Assembly (NCBI GenBank): GCA_016707685.1
Contig: JADJHE010000023.1
Span: 1-48,236 of the forward strand
Length of the DNA stretch: 48,236 nucleotides
Direction: 5' to 3'
Source of the DNA: Bacteroidota bacterium
GTDB lineage: Bacteria; Bacteroidota; Bacteroidia; 2-12-FULL-35-15
In this document: piece after piece, positions 29,488 to 38,293 of the stretch
How the letters are laid out: every line of letters begins with the position of its first letter
Numbering within the stretch: the stretch's first letter is position 1
Made by a program: the position numbers and the translations under genes
Notes under the pieces: generated by a model
What the model was told of the DNA's origin: nothing
Databases searched by the model: none
The model's input: only the letters and a program-made list of their open reading frames with translations

Positions 29488-29940
29488 TTAGTTCTCGTGA
29501 TAAGCAGGCAATTTTCCTTCTTTGATTAATTGCAAGCTTTTTTGTTTGTGCTCTTCAAAATTACCGAAACATAAAGCATCTAATACTTCTTGTTTGCTCA
29601 TTTGAGGAGCATTCAACTGGTCTTTGATTTCTTTCTCGCAACGATCAACATATTTCACAAAGCGCTCAGGAGCCCAGATATATTGACTTTTATGCCAATC
29701 TGGTAACGTACGATCTACTTTAAATTCAGTAGGCATATCGTCATTTAATTTAATATTTGTTTTAACATCTAAACCTTCAAAACGCTTTGGTAGCAAACGA
29801 TTATCAAAAATCAACGGTCGGCTGATTTTAATAACATGTTTCTTTTTTTTAGGATCAATCATAGATAATCCTTCAATAGTCAAACCTTTTTTCTTAAGAT
29901 GACCATACTTAGACTCAAAGCTTTTTAAGATTTCGAACAT
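29488..29940 (-). CDS. Conserved-looking cytosolic protein of unknown function
   Basis: 150 residues, no signal peptide and no membrane segment. Basic N-terminal half (KYGHLKKKGLTIEGLSMIDP, KKKKHVIKISRPLIFDNRLLP) and a C-terminal helical half (PERFVKYVDRCEKEIKDQL, MSKQEVLDALCFGNFEEHKQ). I do not recognise it. The ATG at 29940 fits a compact protein; the longer frame to 29988 starts in the intergenic region. It has its own terminator, and a 190-nt upstream gap holding a palindrome (30086-30103). Confidence 0.6.
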   Translation of the reverse strand: MFEILKSFESKYGHLKKKGLTIEGLSMIDPKKKKHVIKISRPLIFDNRLLPKRFEGLDVKTNIKLNDDMPTEFKVDRTLPDWHKSQYIWAPERFVKYVDRCEKEIKDQLNAPQMSKQEVLDALCFGNFEEHKQKSLQLIKEGKLPAYHEN

Positions 29941-30085
29941 GATATTGTTATTTAGGAGAGTAAAGGTACGCATTAAAGTTATTAACAAGCAAATATTTAG
30001 ACCATTGAAATTCAGTTAACTACGACTGTTGAAAAAGTATAGATGAATGCTTGTTTTTGACGATAAAACACAGTTATTCATACGA

Positions 30086-30103
30086 CTAATTTAAATAAAT
30101 TAG
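30086..30103. repeat. 18-nt palindrome CTAATTTA-AA-TAAATTAG
   Basis: Perfect 8-bp inverted repeat with a 2-nt centre in the gap upstream of the unknown gene at 29488-29940 and downstream of the acyltransferase. No T run of terminator type. It could be an operator for the downstream gene. The remainder of the gap (29941-30131) shows nothing else. Confidence 0.4.
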
Positions 30104-30131
30104 GTAATTAGTTGATTTAGAATGCTTTATG

Positions 30132-30994
30132 TTATTTTGACGAGTGTTGGATGTACTCTTCGAATGATATACCCTTATGAAAATCAGTCGAATAGATGTA
30201 TTCTTTGATTTTGTCAGCCCATTGTTTGTGCGACTTGCTTTTATCTAAAACGGAAGCGGCATCAAATGCTTTACTGAAATGAACTTTGATGGTTTGATCT
30301 CTTTGCTTGAACATTTCATCTGGTAAGAACAGCATTTCTATATTAGCCTTAATACCAATACGTTTTCTGAAATTCGCAAAGTTGTAGAAGAATTTCGAAT
30401 TTTTTCCTTCAATAAAAACAGGAACAATCATTCGTTTGTGATCAATTGCTTGTGTAACAAAACTTTTTTTCCAGTCCAAATCCATAATTTGGCCATTTTG
30501 CTTTCTTGATACCAAGCCTGCAGGGAAAAAACCTACTGCTTCGTCAGTTATCAAAACACTCTCAATAGTTCTTAAGGAAGTAGCTGAAGTAGATTTGATT
30601 TTATTGATACCAATAAAAACATCACCATAATTCTTCAGATTTTTCAAAACATCGTTTACTACAAAGTGAATATCCGGTCTTACTTCAGCAATTGTTTTAA
30701 CAAAGGCCATTCCATCTAAACCTCCTAATGGATGGTTGGAAGCAAAAATAACGCCTCCTTCTTTTGGAATGTGGTGATTATTGTTGGATACAATTTTTGC
30801 ACCTAATTTATCTAATCCTTGATTGTTGAATTCGATACCATAAACATCTTTTAAGTCATGCATCATGGAATTTATATCGTCTTCATGCAGCTTACGCTTA
30901 AGCCATGACAAAGCAAATCCTGGCATCCATTTTTTAGTCCAGGAGCCTTTTCGCTTAATACTTTATCAACGTCAATAAACTTATTTGGTGTCAT
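30132..30994 (-). CDS. PlsC-like acyltransferase, frameshifted
   Basis: Membrane-associated acyltransferase of the lysophospholipid/hemolysin-type branch. The catalytic block is FASNHPLGGLDGMAFV (His and Asp separated by five residues), followed by GDVFIGINKI, VGFFPAGLVSRKQNGQIMDLDW (substrate-binding EGTR-like region, here PAGL) and VPVFIEGKNSKFFYNFANF. Such proteins make lysophospholipids, ornithine lipids or amino lipids; which one is not decided by the sequence. The first about 22 residues (MTPNKFIDVDKVLSEKAPGL) are out of frame with the rest because one A is missing at about 30928 in TTTTTT on the plus strand; the repaired gene starts at 30994. Confidence 0.82.
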
Positions 30995-31035
30995 ATTTTA
31001 GTGCTGCAAAAATAGCAAAATTTGTGAATTTTCGG

Positions 31036-32067
31036 CTATTTTTTTAGATTTCGTTCCAAATCGCGGATTCGGTCGTTTAGTTTTTGCAAGCTTCTGAATA
31101 AGACATAACTTCTGCGGTATTCTCCAACAGGAAATGCTGGTGAACCTTGCAATATTTCTCCTTCTTTTTCTACCGTGGCTCCAACTCCTGATTGGCCAGC
31201 AATTTTAACGCCATCAGCCACTTTAATATGTCCTACAATCCCCGCTTGTCCTCCCATCATTACATTTTTACCCACTTTTGTTGAGCCTGCCACAAATGCT
31301 CCTCCTGCCAAAACGGTGTTTTCGCCAATTTCAACATTGTGTGCTATTTGTACCAAATTATCAAGTTTTGCTCCTTTTCGGATAATGGTGGAACCCATAG
31401 TTGCTCTATCGATTGATGTGTTTGACCCAATTTCAACATGGTCTTCAATCACTACATTTCCAATTTGTGGAACTTTTTTATAATTGTTATCACTGCTTGG
31501 TGCAAATCCAAATCCATCGCTTCCAATTACAGTACTTGCATGAACGGTGCAATCATTCCCGATTACACAATCGTAATAAATTTTAACGCCAGGGAATAGA
31601 ATACAATTATCACCGATAGTTACATTATCGCCAACATAACATTGAGGATAGATTTTGCAATTGTTTCCAATTTTTACATTTTCACCTATGTAGGCAAAAG
31701 CACCAACATAGCAGTTTGTACCAAGTTTAGCTGAAGAAGAAATGAAAGACGGTTGTTCGATGCCCGTTTTGTTTTGTTTCATTTCATTATACATTTCCAA
31801 TAATTTCGCAAAACAGCTGTAGGCGTCATCTACACGAACAAGTGTGCATGTTGGTTTTACTGGTTTATCCAGTTTGGTATCATGATTTAAAATAACAATG
31901 GATGCATCTGTGGTATAGATGTAAGGCAAGTATAGTAGGTTTGATAAGAAGCACAAAGAATCTAATGTTCCTTCTTCGATTTTAGCTAATTTAGAAACAG
32001 AAACGTTTTCGTTTCCTTCGATTTTACCATTTAGTAAACCTGCTACTTGTAATGCTGTAAATTCCAT
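31036..32067 (-). CDS. lpxD: UDP-3-O-acylglucosamine N-acyltransferase LpxD
   Basis: Third step of lipid A synthesis: adds the second acyl chain to UDP-3-O-acyl-glucosamine in the cytoplasm. 343 residues, intact. N-terminal uridine-binding domain (VSVSKLAKIEEGTLDSLCFLSN), then a left-handed beta helix of hexapeptide repeats (CYVGAFAYIGENVKIGNNCK, TIGDNCILFPGVKIYYDCVI). GSDGFGFAPSS and QIAHNVEIGENTVLAGGAFVAGS carry the family signature, with the catalytic His in IAHNVEIG. A C-terminal helix closes the protein. It is transcribed alone or with the acyltransferase 40 nt downstream. Confidence 0.95.
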   Translation of the reverse strand: MEFTALQVAGLLNGKIEGNENVSVSKLAKIEEGTLDSLCFLSNLLYLPYIYTTDASIVILNHDTKLDKPVKPTCTLVRVDDAYSCFAKLLEMYNEMKQNKTGIEQPSFISSSAKLGTNCYVGAFAYIGENVKIGNNCKIYPQCYVGDNVTIGDNCILFPGVKIYYDCVIGNDCTVHASTVIGSDGFGFAPSSDNNYKKVPQIGNVVIEDHVEIGSNTSIDRATMGSTIIRKGAKLDNLVQIAHNVEIGENTVLAGGAFVAGSTKVGKNVMMGGQAGIVGHIKVADGVKIAGQSGVGATVEKEGEILQGSPAFPVGEYRRSYVLFRSLQKLNDRIRDLERNLKK

Positions 32068-32136
32068 AAAATAGATTTTTTAATAAACGTTAATGAGTGC
32101 TTGTATTCATACATCAAACACTTCATTATAAAACAA

Positions 32137-32165
32137 AAAAGGTCAACCCTAATGGGTTGCCTTTT
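32137..32165 (-). terminator. Intrinsic terminator of the tmRNA gene
   Basis: Stem CAACCC / GGGTTG with loop TAAT, extended across one bulged T by AAAAGG/CCTTTT. It lies just past the tmRNA 3' end with its T run on the minus strand. Confidence 0.8.
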
Positions 32166-32176
32166 GCATTCATTTG

Positions 32177-32538
32177 TGGAGTCGGAGGGATTCGAACCCT
32201 CGTCCAAACAAGGAATTAATAGGCTTTCTACATGTTTATCAAAACTTTAATTTTTGTTAAGCTTAGGTAGTTCTGCCAACCATAAGGCTTACTTAGTTTC
32301 TTTATCTCATCACGGATCGAAACTCTCCGCAACTATTTCTTCATTTGTAATGCTTCATGGAGACGCAGAAGATCAGAGCTTCTCCGGAAACAAAGGCACT
32401 TAATACTTGGTATTAAGCAGCCATAGCGTAGTTAGACTCGCCAGATAGAATTTTGAGAATTAGGATTAAGGTGCCATATTCACAACACACCACATGCTTA
32501 CATAAAAATCGCACTCGCTGTCAAAACCAAACGACCCC
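32177..32538 (-). ncRNA. ssrA: Transfer-messenger RNA (tmRNA)
   Basis: Rescues stalled ribosomes and tags the protein for degradation. On the minus strand the 5' end GGGGTCG pairs with the 3' end CGACTCC (7 bp with one G-U), followed by discriminator A; the T arm reads GGGTTCGAATCCC. The 5' start continues TTTGGTTTTGACAGCGAG, as in Bacteroidota tmRNAs. The tag frame (32413-32442) encodes GESNYAMAA and ends in TAA; the plus strand shows it as the complement of GGC GAG TCT AAC TAC GCT ATG GCT GCT. The 3' CCA is not encoded. About 362 nt. Confidence 0.96.
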
Positions 32539-32579
32539 ATGTACTCAAAGAACGCTTTCCTTTTATATCAAAAGGCATG

Positions 32580-32613
32580 CAAAGATAGTGTTTATTCGTT
32601 ATTTGCAGACAAA
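32580..32613 (-). promoter_or_regulatory. Promoter of the tmRNA gene
   Basis: On the minus strand TTTG at 32610-32613, a 22-nt spacer and TATCTTTG at 32580-32587. Transcription would start near 32573, leaving about 35 nt of precursor to be removed from the mature 5' end at 32538. Confidence 0.6.
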
Positions 32614-32627
32614 TTGGCGTAAAAACA

Positions 32628-32658
32628 AAGCACCCCATCGAATTTCGACAGGGCGCTT
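32628..32658 (-). terminator. Strand-specific intrinsic terminator of the 62-aa gene
   Basis: On the minus-strand RNA, AAGCGCCCTGTCG pairs with CGATGGGGTGCTT through three G-U wobbles, followed by GTTTTT. On the plus strand the wobbles become A-C mismatches, so the stem works only in the direction of the 62-aa gene that ends at 32683. Confidence 0.65.
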
Positions 32659-32682
32659 CATCTAAACTAATCAACAAATCAC

Positions 32683-32871
32683 TTAATTTAACACCATTTC
32701 GAAGTGTTCAATGTTTTTTGATTTACGAATACTCAATGCTTTTGAGTAGTTAAGAATGTTTTTGATTACACTGCTTTCCGGTTCAAATGGAAAATCTTTG
32801 TCAGTATCAAAATCGTCATTCATTTTCGTGTTAATCGGTTCAATAATTTTTTTAGTAGAGATTTTATTCAT
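32683..32871 (-). CDS. Small protein of unknown function (62 residues)
   Basis: MNKISTKKIIEPINTKMNDD, an acidic patch DFDTDKDFPFEPE, then SSVIKNILNYSKALSIRKSK and a hydrophobic end EHFEMVLN. No signal peptide, Cys or membrane segment. The segment 'V-I-x-x-I-L-x-Y-S-K-A-L' looks like one amphipathic helix, and small proteins of this look occur beside sigma-factor genes in the phylum, so an accessory or anti-sigma-like role is possible but unproven. It is placed between the ECF sigma gene and tmRNA, and terminators on both sides make it a separate unit. Confidence 0.6.
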   Translation of the reverse strand: MNKISTKKIIEPINTKMNDDFDTDKDFPFEPESSVIKNILNYSKALSIRKSKNIEHFEMVLN

Positions 32872-32938
32872 TCAGCTTTTGTTTTGTTTGTTGTTAAGAT
32901 AACGGATGCTTTTTTTGTTTATTGTATAGGATAAAAAA

Positions 32939-32967
32939 AAATCCCGACAATTTTTTTGTCGGGATTT
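32939..32967. terminator. Intrinsic terminator of the sigma-factor gene
   Basis: A 12-bp perfect stem AAATCCCGACAA / TTGTCGGGATTT with a 5-T loop, flanked by an A run on the left, just past the sigma-factor stop on the minus strand. Confidence 0.88.
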
Positions 32968-32973
32968 GTAGAT

Positions 32974-33576
32974 TTAAAAATTAACAATGATTTCTTTTTC
33001 TTCAATCATCTTTCTTAGATTGATTAAGGCATAGCGCATACGTCCAAGTGCAGTGTTAATACTCACATTGGTTTGTTCTGATATTTCTTTGAAGCTCATG
33101 TCATAATAATGACGCATCATCAACACTTCACGCTGTTCAATAGGAAGCTTTTCTACCAGTTTGCGAATGTCTTTTCTAATCTGGCTTTGAGAAAGAGCTT
33201 GTTCCGCATTTTTGTCTTCCATTGGAATAACACTAAAAATGTCGAAATCTTCGCCATCGCTGTTGGTTCCACCACTAATGGTTGGCATACGCTTATCATG
33301 GCGGAAGCTATCAATCATTAAGTTGTGTGCAATGCGCATTACCCAAGGTAAAAACTTACCTTCTTCGTTGTACTGTCCTTTTTTTAGGGTATTGATTACT
33401 TTAAAAAAGGTGTCCTGAAAAATGTCTTGGGCCAAATCTTTATCTTTCATCGTAAGCATGATGTAGCTGAAGATTTTTCGTTTGTGACGAAGCAATAATG
33501 TTTCAAGTGCTGATTCATCACCCTTGATGTAGAGATTAACGAGCGTTTGGTCGTCAATAAACTGCTGATTAGGCAT
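32974..33576 (-). CDS. ECF-type RNA polymerase sigma factor
   Basis: 200 residues with only regions 2 and 4. Region 2: ALETLLLRHKRKIFSYIMLT, KDKDLAQDIFQDTFFKVINT and GKFLPWVMRIAHNLMIDSFR. Region 4: VEKLPIEQREVLMMRHYYDM, SFKEISEQTNVSINTALGRM and RYALINLRKM, the DNA-binding HTH. No anti-sigma gene lies beside it, and it is a single-gene unit with its own promoter, a strong ribosome binding site and a terminator. The divergent neighbour is uvrA, so a role in stress response is conceivable but only inferred. Confidence 0.92.
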   Translation of the reverse strand: MPNQQFIDDQTLVNLYIKGDESALETLLLRHKRKIFSYIMLTMKDKDLAQDIFQDTFFKVINTLKKGQYNEEGKFLPWVMRIAHNLMIDSFRHDKRMPTISGGTNSDGEDFDIFSVIPMEDKNAEQALSQSQIRKDIRKLVEKLPIEQREVLMMRHYYDMSFKEISEQTNVSINTALGRMRYALINLRKMIEEKEIIVNF

Positions 33577-33581
33577 AGGTA

Positions 33582-33587
33582 CCTCCT
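33582..33587 (-). promoter_or_regulatory. Perfect Shine-Dalgarno AGGAGG before the sigma-factor gene
   Basis: AGGAGG followed by TACCT and the ATG at 33576, a 5-nt spacing. Most genes in this window lack such a sequence, as expected in Bacteroidota, which makes this one unusual and supports the start. Confidence 0.7.
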
Positions 33588-33771
33588 TTTTTATTTGTTG
33601 ATTAGTATAAAAAAGTAGCAGTTTATTCTATATTGAATCTCCTTATTTTAGTGGGCTTTTGTAAATTTTGTTAAAAAGCCTTTGGGTGAATACTAAATGT
33701 AAAATTATGTTGTTTAACGCAGATTTTTTTCAAATGTTGCATTGAACATTAAAAATATTTCTTTGTTATAA

Positions 33772-33801
33772 CAAATATAGGGTATTTATTAATAAATCCA
33801 A
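33772..33801 (-). promoter_or_regulatory. Promoter of the sigma-factor gene
   Basis: On the minus strand TTG (33799-33801), a 19-nt spacer and TATATTTG (33772-33779): both elements and spacing match the Bacteroidota consensus. The start would be near 33765, giving a long leader of about 190 nt in which I see no other feature than the ribosome binding site. Confidence 0.7.
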
Positions 33802-33814
33802 GCGCTAAATTGAC

Positions 33815-33822
33815 TAATTTTG
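33815..33822 (+). promoter_or_regulatory. -7 box of uvrA
   Basis: TAATTTTG fits TAnnTTTG and lies 20 nt before the uvrA ATG at 33843. A -33 TTG is not evident. It lies 35 nt from the divergent sigma-factor -7 box, so polymerases at the two sites would compete. Confidence 0.5.
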
Positions 33823-33842
33823 CAAACCTTAACAAGATTTGA

Positions 33843-36692
33843 ATGGCAAAGCCGGTAGATATAGAAAAATTAGATCCTAAACAGAATATTATAATTAAGG
33901 GCGCACGCGTTCACAATTTAAAAAATATTGATGTTGCGATTCCTCGAAATAAATTAGTGGTAATAACAGGTTTATCAGGTTCGGGTAAATCATCACTTGC
34001 ATTTGATACACTTTATGCCGAAGGACAAAGACGTTATGTAGAAAGTCTTTCTGCTTATGCTCGCCAATTTTTAGGTCGAATAGATAAGCCAGATGTTGAT
34101 TATATAAAAGGGATTTCACCAGCGGTTGCCATTGAACAAAAAGTAAATTCACGAAATCCACGTTCGACTGTTGGTACATCTACTGAAATTTATGATTATT
34201 TAAAATTGCTTTATGCACGTGTTGGTCGCACTTATTCTCCGGTATCGGGCAATCAGGTAAAGCGTGATACGGTAGCTGATGTTGCAGCTTACATTAATTC
34301 ATTAGCCGCAGATACCAAGATTTTAATTCTTTCGCCATTAAAAGGACAAGCCGAAAAAACAGTTCGAAAGCAATTGGAGTTATCGGCACAACAAGGCTTT
34401 ACGCGTATTCAATCTCAAAAAGAAATTCATAGAATTGAGGATTTTTTAGAAACAGATTTTTCAGAAAAAGAGCCAATTCAAATTGTAATTGACAGATTAT
34501 CGGTAAAACCCGAGGATGAGGATACAGAAAATAGAATTTCAGATTCGGTTCAAACTGCCTTTTTTGAAGGAGAAGGTGAATGTACTGTAGAAATACTAGC
34601 CGATGAAAATCAAAAAGCATCAAAGAAGGTAAAGAGTTTAAGTCGCGAGTTTTCCAATAAATTTGAATTGGATGGAATTACATTCGAAGAACCATCCATG
34701 CATTTTTTTAGTTTCAACAATCCTGTTGGAGCTTGTAAAAATTGTGAAGGTTTTGGAAGTGTTATTGGTATTGATGAAAATTTAGTAGTTCCTAATAAAA
34801 ATCTTTCTGTTTTTGAAGATGCCATCGTTTGTTGGAAAGGGGAGAAAATGAGTGAATGGAAAAATGTATTGGTAAACAATGCACATAAATTTGATTTTCC
34901 AATCCATCGTCCTTACTATGATTTAACAGATAATGAACGAAAACTAATTTGGAGTGGGAATAAGCATTTCGAAGGCTTAACTGCTTTTTTTAAACACCTC
35001 GAAGAACAAGCATATAAAATTCAATACCGTGTGATGTTATCACGTTATCGTGGTAAAACCATTTGTCCGGAATGTAATGGAACGCGTTTGCGTAAGGATG
35101 CATCGTATGTTAAAATTGCAGAGCAATCCATCAACGATATCGTGTTGATGCCTGTAAATGATGGTTTGCAGTTTTTTAAATCAATCAAACTTAACGATTA
35201 CGACAAAGAAGTTGCAAAACGTATTTTGATTGAGATTACAAATCGTTTACAATTTTTGGACGATGTTGGTTTGGGCTATCTTACTTTAAATCGTTTGTCA
35301 AATACTTTATCTGGTGGTGAATCGCAACGTATTAATTTAGCAACATCCTTAGGAAGTAGTTTGGTTGGTTCGATGTATATATTAGATGAACCAAGTATTG
35401 GATTGCATTCACGTGATACAGAACGTTTGATAAAAGTCTTGATTTCATTGCGAAATATTGGAAATACAGTAGTGGTAGTGGAGCATGACGAAGAAATTAT
35501 GCGTGCAGCAGATCAGCTGATAGATATTGGACCATTAGCAGGAACACATGGTGGGGAATTGGTTTTCCAAGGGAATCATGAAGATTTAAAATATGAAGAG
35601 CGTAGTTTAACTGCATTGTATTTAACTGGAAAAGAAAAAATTGAAATACCTAGCATTCGTAGAAGCTGGAATCATTTTATTGAGATACAAGGTGCACGTG
35701 AAAATAATTTAAAAGGAATCAATGTTCGGTTTCCTTTGAATACAATGACTGTTGTTACGGGTGTTTCGGGAAGTGGAAAAACGTCTTTAGTAAAACGTGT
35801 TTTGTATCCAGCACTAAAAAAGATTCATGGTGGTTACGGTGAGCAAAGTGGTAGTTTGGATAAGTTAACAGGTGATATCAACGCGATCAAAGCCGTTGAA
35901 ATGATTGACCAAAATCCAATTGGAAAATCATCACGTTCGAATCCTGTTACGTATGTAAAAGCGTATGACGAAATCCGTGCCTTGTATGCAGATCAGACAT
36001 TGGCAAAGAATAGAGGATATAAAGCATCTCATTTTTCATTCAATGTGGATGGCGGAAGATGTGAAATTTGTGAAGGAGAAGGTGAAGTAACAGTTGAAAT
36101 GCAGTTTATGGCTGATATCCATTTACTATGTGAAGCATGTAATGGAAAGCGTTTCAAACAAGATATATTAGAGATTACGTATCAGGAAAAAAACATTTCC
36201 GATATTTTAAATATGACGGTGGATGATGCGATTGACTTTTTTAATATGTCGGAGCGACCAACAAACACCGAGAAAAAAATTGTTCAGAAATTGTTGCCTT
36301 TATCCGAAGTAGGATTAGGCTATGTTCATCTAGGTCAAGCTTCAAGTACTTTAAGTGGAGGGGAAGCGCAACGTATTAAGTTAGCATCCTTTTTAGCATT
36401 GGGTCAGCATACCAATACACCTACCTTGTTTATTTTTGATGAACCAACAACAGGATTGCATTTCCATGATATTTCTAAATTATTGTATGCATTTAATGCA
36501 CTTATCAAACAAGGTCACTCATTGATTATTATTGAGCACAATGCGGAAATTATTAAGTGTGCCGATTGGGTAATTGATCTGGGTCCAGAAGGAGGAACTA
36601 GTGGTGGTACTATTGTTTTTGAAGGTGTACCCGAAGATTTGATAAAATGTAAAGCATCCTACACAGGTAATTACTTAAAAAGTAAATTCTAA
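33843..36692 (+). CDS. uvrA: Excinuclease ABC subunit UvrA
   Basis: DNA-damage sensor of nucleotide excision repair, a dimeric ABC ATPase. 949 residues, intact, normal length. First Walker A GLSGSGKS at residues 43-50; FDTLYAEGQRRYVESLSAYA follows. Zinc modules: CKNC ... CPEC, then CEIC ... CEAC. ABC signatures LSGGESQR and LSGGEAQR, Walker B regions MYILDEPSIGLH and LFIFDEPTTGLH, and a second Walker A GVSGSGKTSL. It is read from a promoter divergent to the ECF sigma gene; the next gene follows 9 nt after the stop. Confidence 0.98.
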   Translation: MAKPVDIEKLDPKQNIIIKGARVHNLKNIDVAIPRNKLVVITGLSGSGKSSLAFDTLYAEGQRRYVESLSAYARQFLGRIDKPDVDYIKGISPAVAIEQKVNSRNPRSTVGTSTEIYDYLKLLYARVGRTYSPVSGNQVKRDTVADVAAYINSLAADTKILILSPLKGQAEKTVRKQLELSAQQGFTRIQSQKEIHRIEDFLETDFSEKEPIQIVIDRLSVKPEDEDTENRISDSVQTAFFEGEGECTVEILADENQKASKKVKSLSREFSNKFELDGITFEEPSMHFFSFNNPVGACKNCEGFGSVIGIDENLVVPNKNLSVFEDAIVCWKGEKMSEWKNVLVNNAHKFDFPIHRPYYDLTDNERKLIWSGNKHFEGLTAFFKHLEEQAYKIQYRVMLSRYRGKTICPECNGTRLRKDASYVKIAEQSINDIVLMPVNDGLQFFKSIKLNDYDKEVAKRILIEITNRLQFLDDVGLGYLTLNRLSNTLSGGESQRINLATSLGSSLVGSMYILDEPSIGLHSRDTERLIKVLISLRNIGNTVVVVEHDEEIMRAADQLIDIGPLAGTHGGELVFQGNHEDLKYEERSLTALYLTGKEKIEIPSIRRSWNHFIEIQGARENNLKGINVRFPLNTMTVVTGVSGSGKTSLVKRVLYPALKKIHGGYGEQSGSLDKLTGDINAIKAVEMIDQNPIGKSSRSNPVTYVKAYDEIRALYADQTLAKNRGYKASHFSFNVDGGRCEICEGEGEVTVEMQFMADIHLLCEACNGKRFKQDILEITYQEKNISDILNMTVDDAIDFFNMSERPTNTEKKIVQKLLPLSEVGLGYVHLGQASSTLSGGEAQRIKLASFLALGQHTNTPTLFIFDEPTTGLHFHDISKLLYAFNALIKQGHSLIIIEHNAEIIKCADWVIDLGPEGGTSGGTIVFEGVPEDLIKCKASYTGNYLKSKF

Positions 36693-36701
36693 TCGTTATC
36701 A

Positions 36702-38292
36702 ATGGTTAAAGCAAATTACAATAAGGTAGTTGTTGGATTAATCATCCTTTTTTCATTTGCTTTTTATGGTAAAACATTGAATCACCAATTTGTTTGGGAT
36801 GATGAACGTTCACATCTCACAAAACATGCTGATTTGATGGAAGGGAAGTTGCTTGCTATTTGGAGCAAGCCCTATGACGGAATGTATATTCCTGTTACTT
36901 ATACTATTTGGACAGGAATTAAGAACTTGGCTTACAACAAACAAAAGAAAGAATTGAATCCAAAACTTTTTCATTTTGCGAACATTGCTGTACATGCTTT
37001 CAATACGATTCTTGTCTTTTTTATTTTATTATTACTCTTTAAAAATGCAAATGCAGCCCTGATTGGAAGTAGTTTGTTTTTAGTCCATCCGCTGCAAGTA
37101 GAAAGTGTTGCATGGGTTTCTGAGTTTAGAGGTTTGTTAGCTATTTTTCTCTTTATTATCAATGTATGTTGTTTTGAAAAATATTAACATGGTAACTACA
37201 TTCAAATCGATACTCAAATCGAAATGGTTTATGCTTGCCACAGTATTGTTTGTTTTAGCATTGTTGAGCAAACCTGCTGCAATTGTTTTGCCTTTTGTAT
37301 TAGTGATGGTCATCTGGACATTTTTCAAAAGTCACTGGAAAATAGCTGCAAAAGTTTTATTGATATGGGTATTGTTTATTCTGCCAATAGTGTTGCTTAC
37401 TAGTAAAAGTCAGAGCAATGAGTTGTTGACGTTTATAGTTCCTGTTTGGCAGCGACCATTTGTTGCAGCATATTCTCTTGTGTTTTACCTGTATAAATTG
37501 ATTTTGCCCATTCAACTTTCTGCATGTTATGGATTAACTCCTGAAGTGATTGTATCTAGTTGGTGGATGTATTTGGCATTTGCAGCCTTGGTTGGGTTAT
37601 TTGTTTTCCTATTTGTAAAGCGCGATATCTATAAAATTTCTTTTGCATCCTTTTTAATAGTAGTCATTACTGTATTACCTGTTTTAGGAATTATTTCATT
37701 TTACTACCAACGTTATTCTAATGTTGCGGATCGTTATATGTATTTCGGAATGTTTGCTGTTTCAATTTTTGTAGCTTATTTGTGGAATGTTACCGCTAAA
37801 AAAAATAATGTAAAAACTGTTTTAATTGTATTTGTTATAGCATGTTCGATATTAAGCTATAAGCAATTAAGTGCATGGGAGAATGAATTTGCTTTATGGG
37901 ACAATGCCATGGAACAAAATCCAAATCAGTGGAATGCTGCATATAACAGAGCTGTTCAGTTTGGTAAACAAGGAAAGTTAAAAGAGGCGATTGCTGATTA
38001 TTCAACAGCCTTGCAACTAAAACCAACTGACAAAATATCGCTTGTAAACAGAGCCAATGCCTATGGCATGTTGAACGAGTTTGAAAAAGCAATTTCGGAT
38101 TATTCATTAGCTCTGAAACAAGATGAGAACGATGCTAGTATCTATTACAACAGAGCTTTGACGTATTATTACATGAAGAATATAAAAGCTTGTTCCTATG
38201 ATTTACAGATGGCAATTAAGATGGGATTTAAACCTGATCCGCAATTTGTAAAAGAAGTAAAAGCTGAATTAAAACGTCAGTTTGGAAGGTAG
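36702..38292 (+). CDS. Multi-pass membrane protein with C-terminal TPR repeats, frameshifted
   Basis: About 530 residues: an N-terminal polytopic part that begins VVVGLIILFSFAFYGKTLNHQFVWDD, with HPLQVESVAWVSEFRG, the pattern of TMTC/Tmem260-like or GT-C (PMT-like) proteins found in Bacteroidota, and a C-terminal soluble part of TPR repeats (QWNAAYNRAVQFGKQGKLKE, ASIYYNRALTYYYMKNIKAC). GT-C relatives transfer sugars from lipid carriers, with the acidic DD of the first loop (VWDDE) as possible catalytic residues. One extra T near 37185 breaks the frame; the two frames otherwise follow one another. It ends one base before the stop of the opposing ABC gene and has no terminator. Confidence 0.75.
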
Positions 38293-38293
38293 T

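Noticed and set aside
32453..32665. ORF on the plus strand over the tmRNA 5' half
   Set aside because: It is antisense to tmRNA, whose structure and tag peptide are clear.
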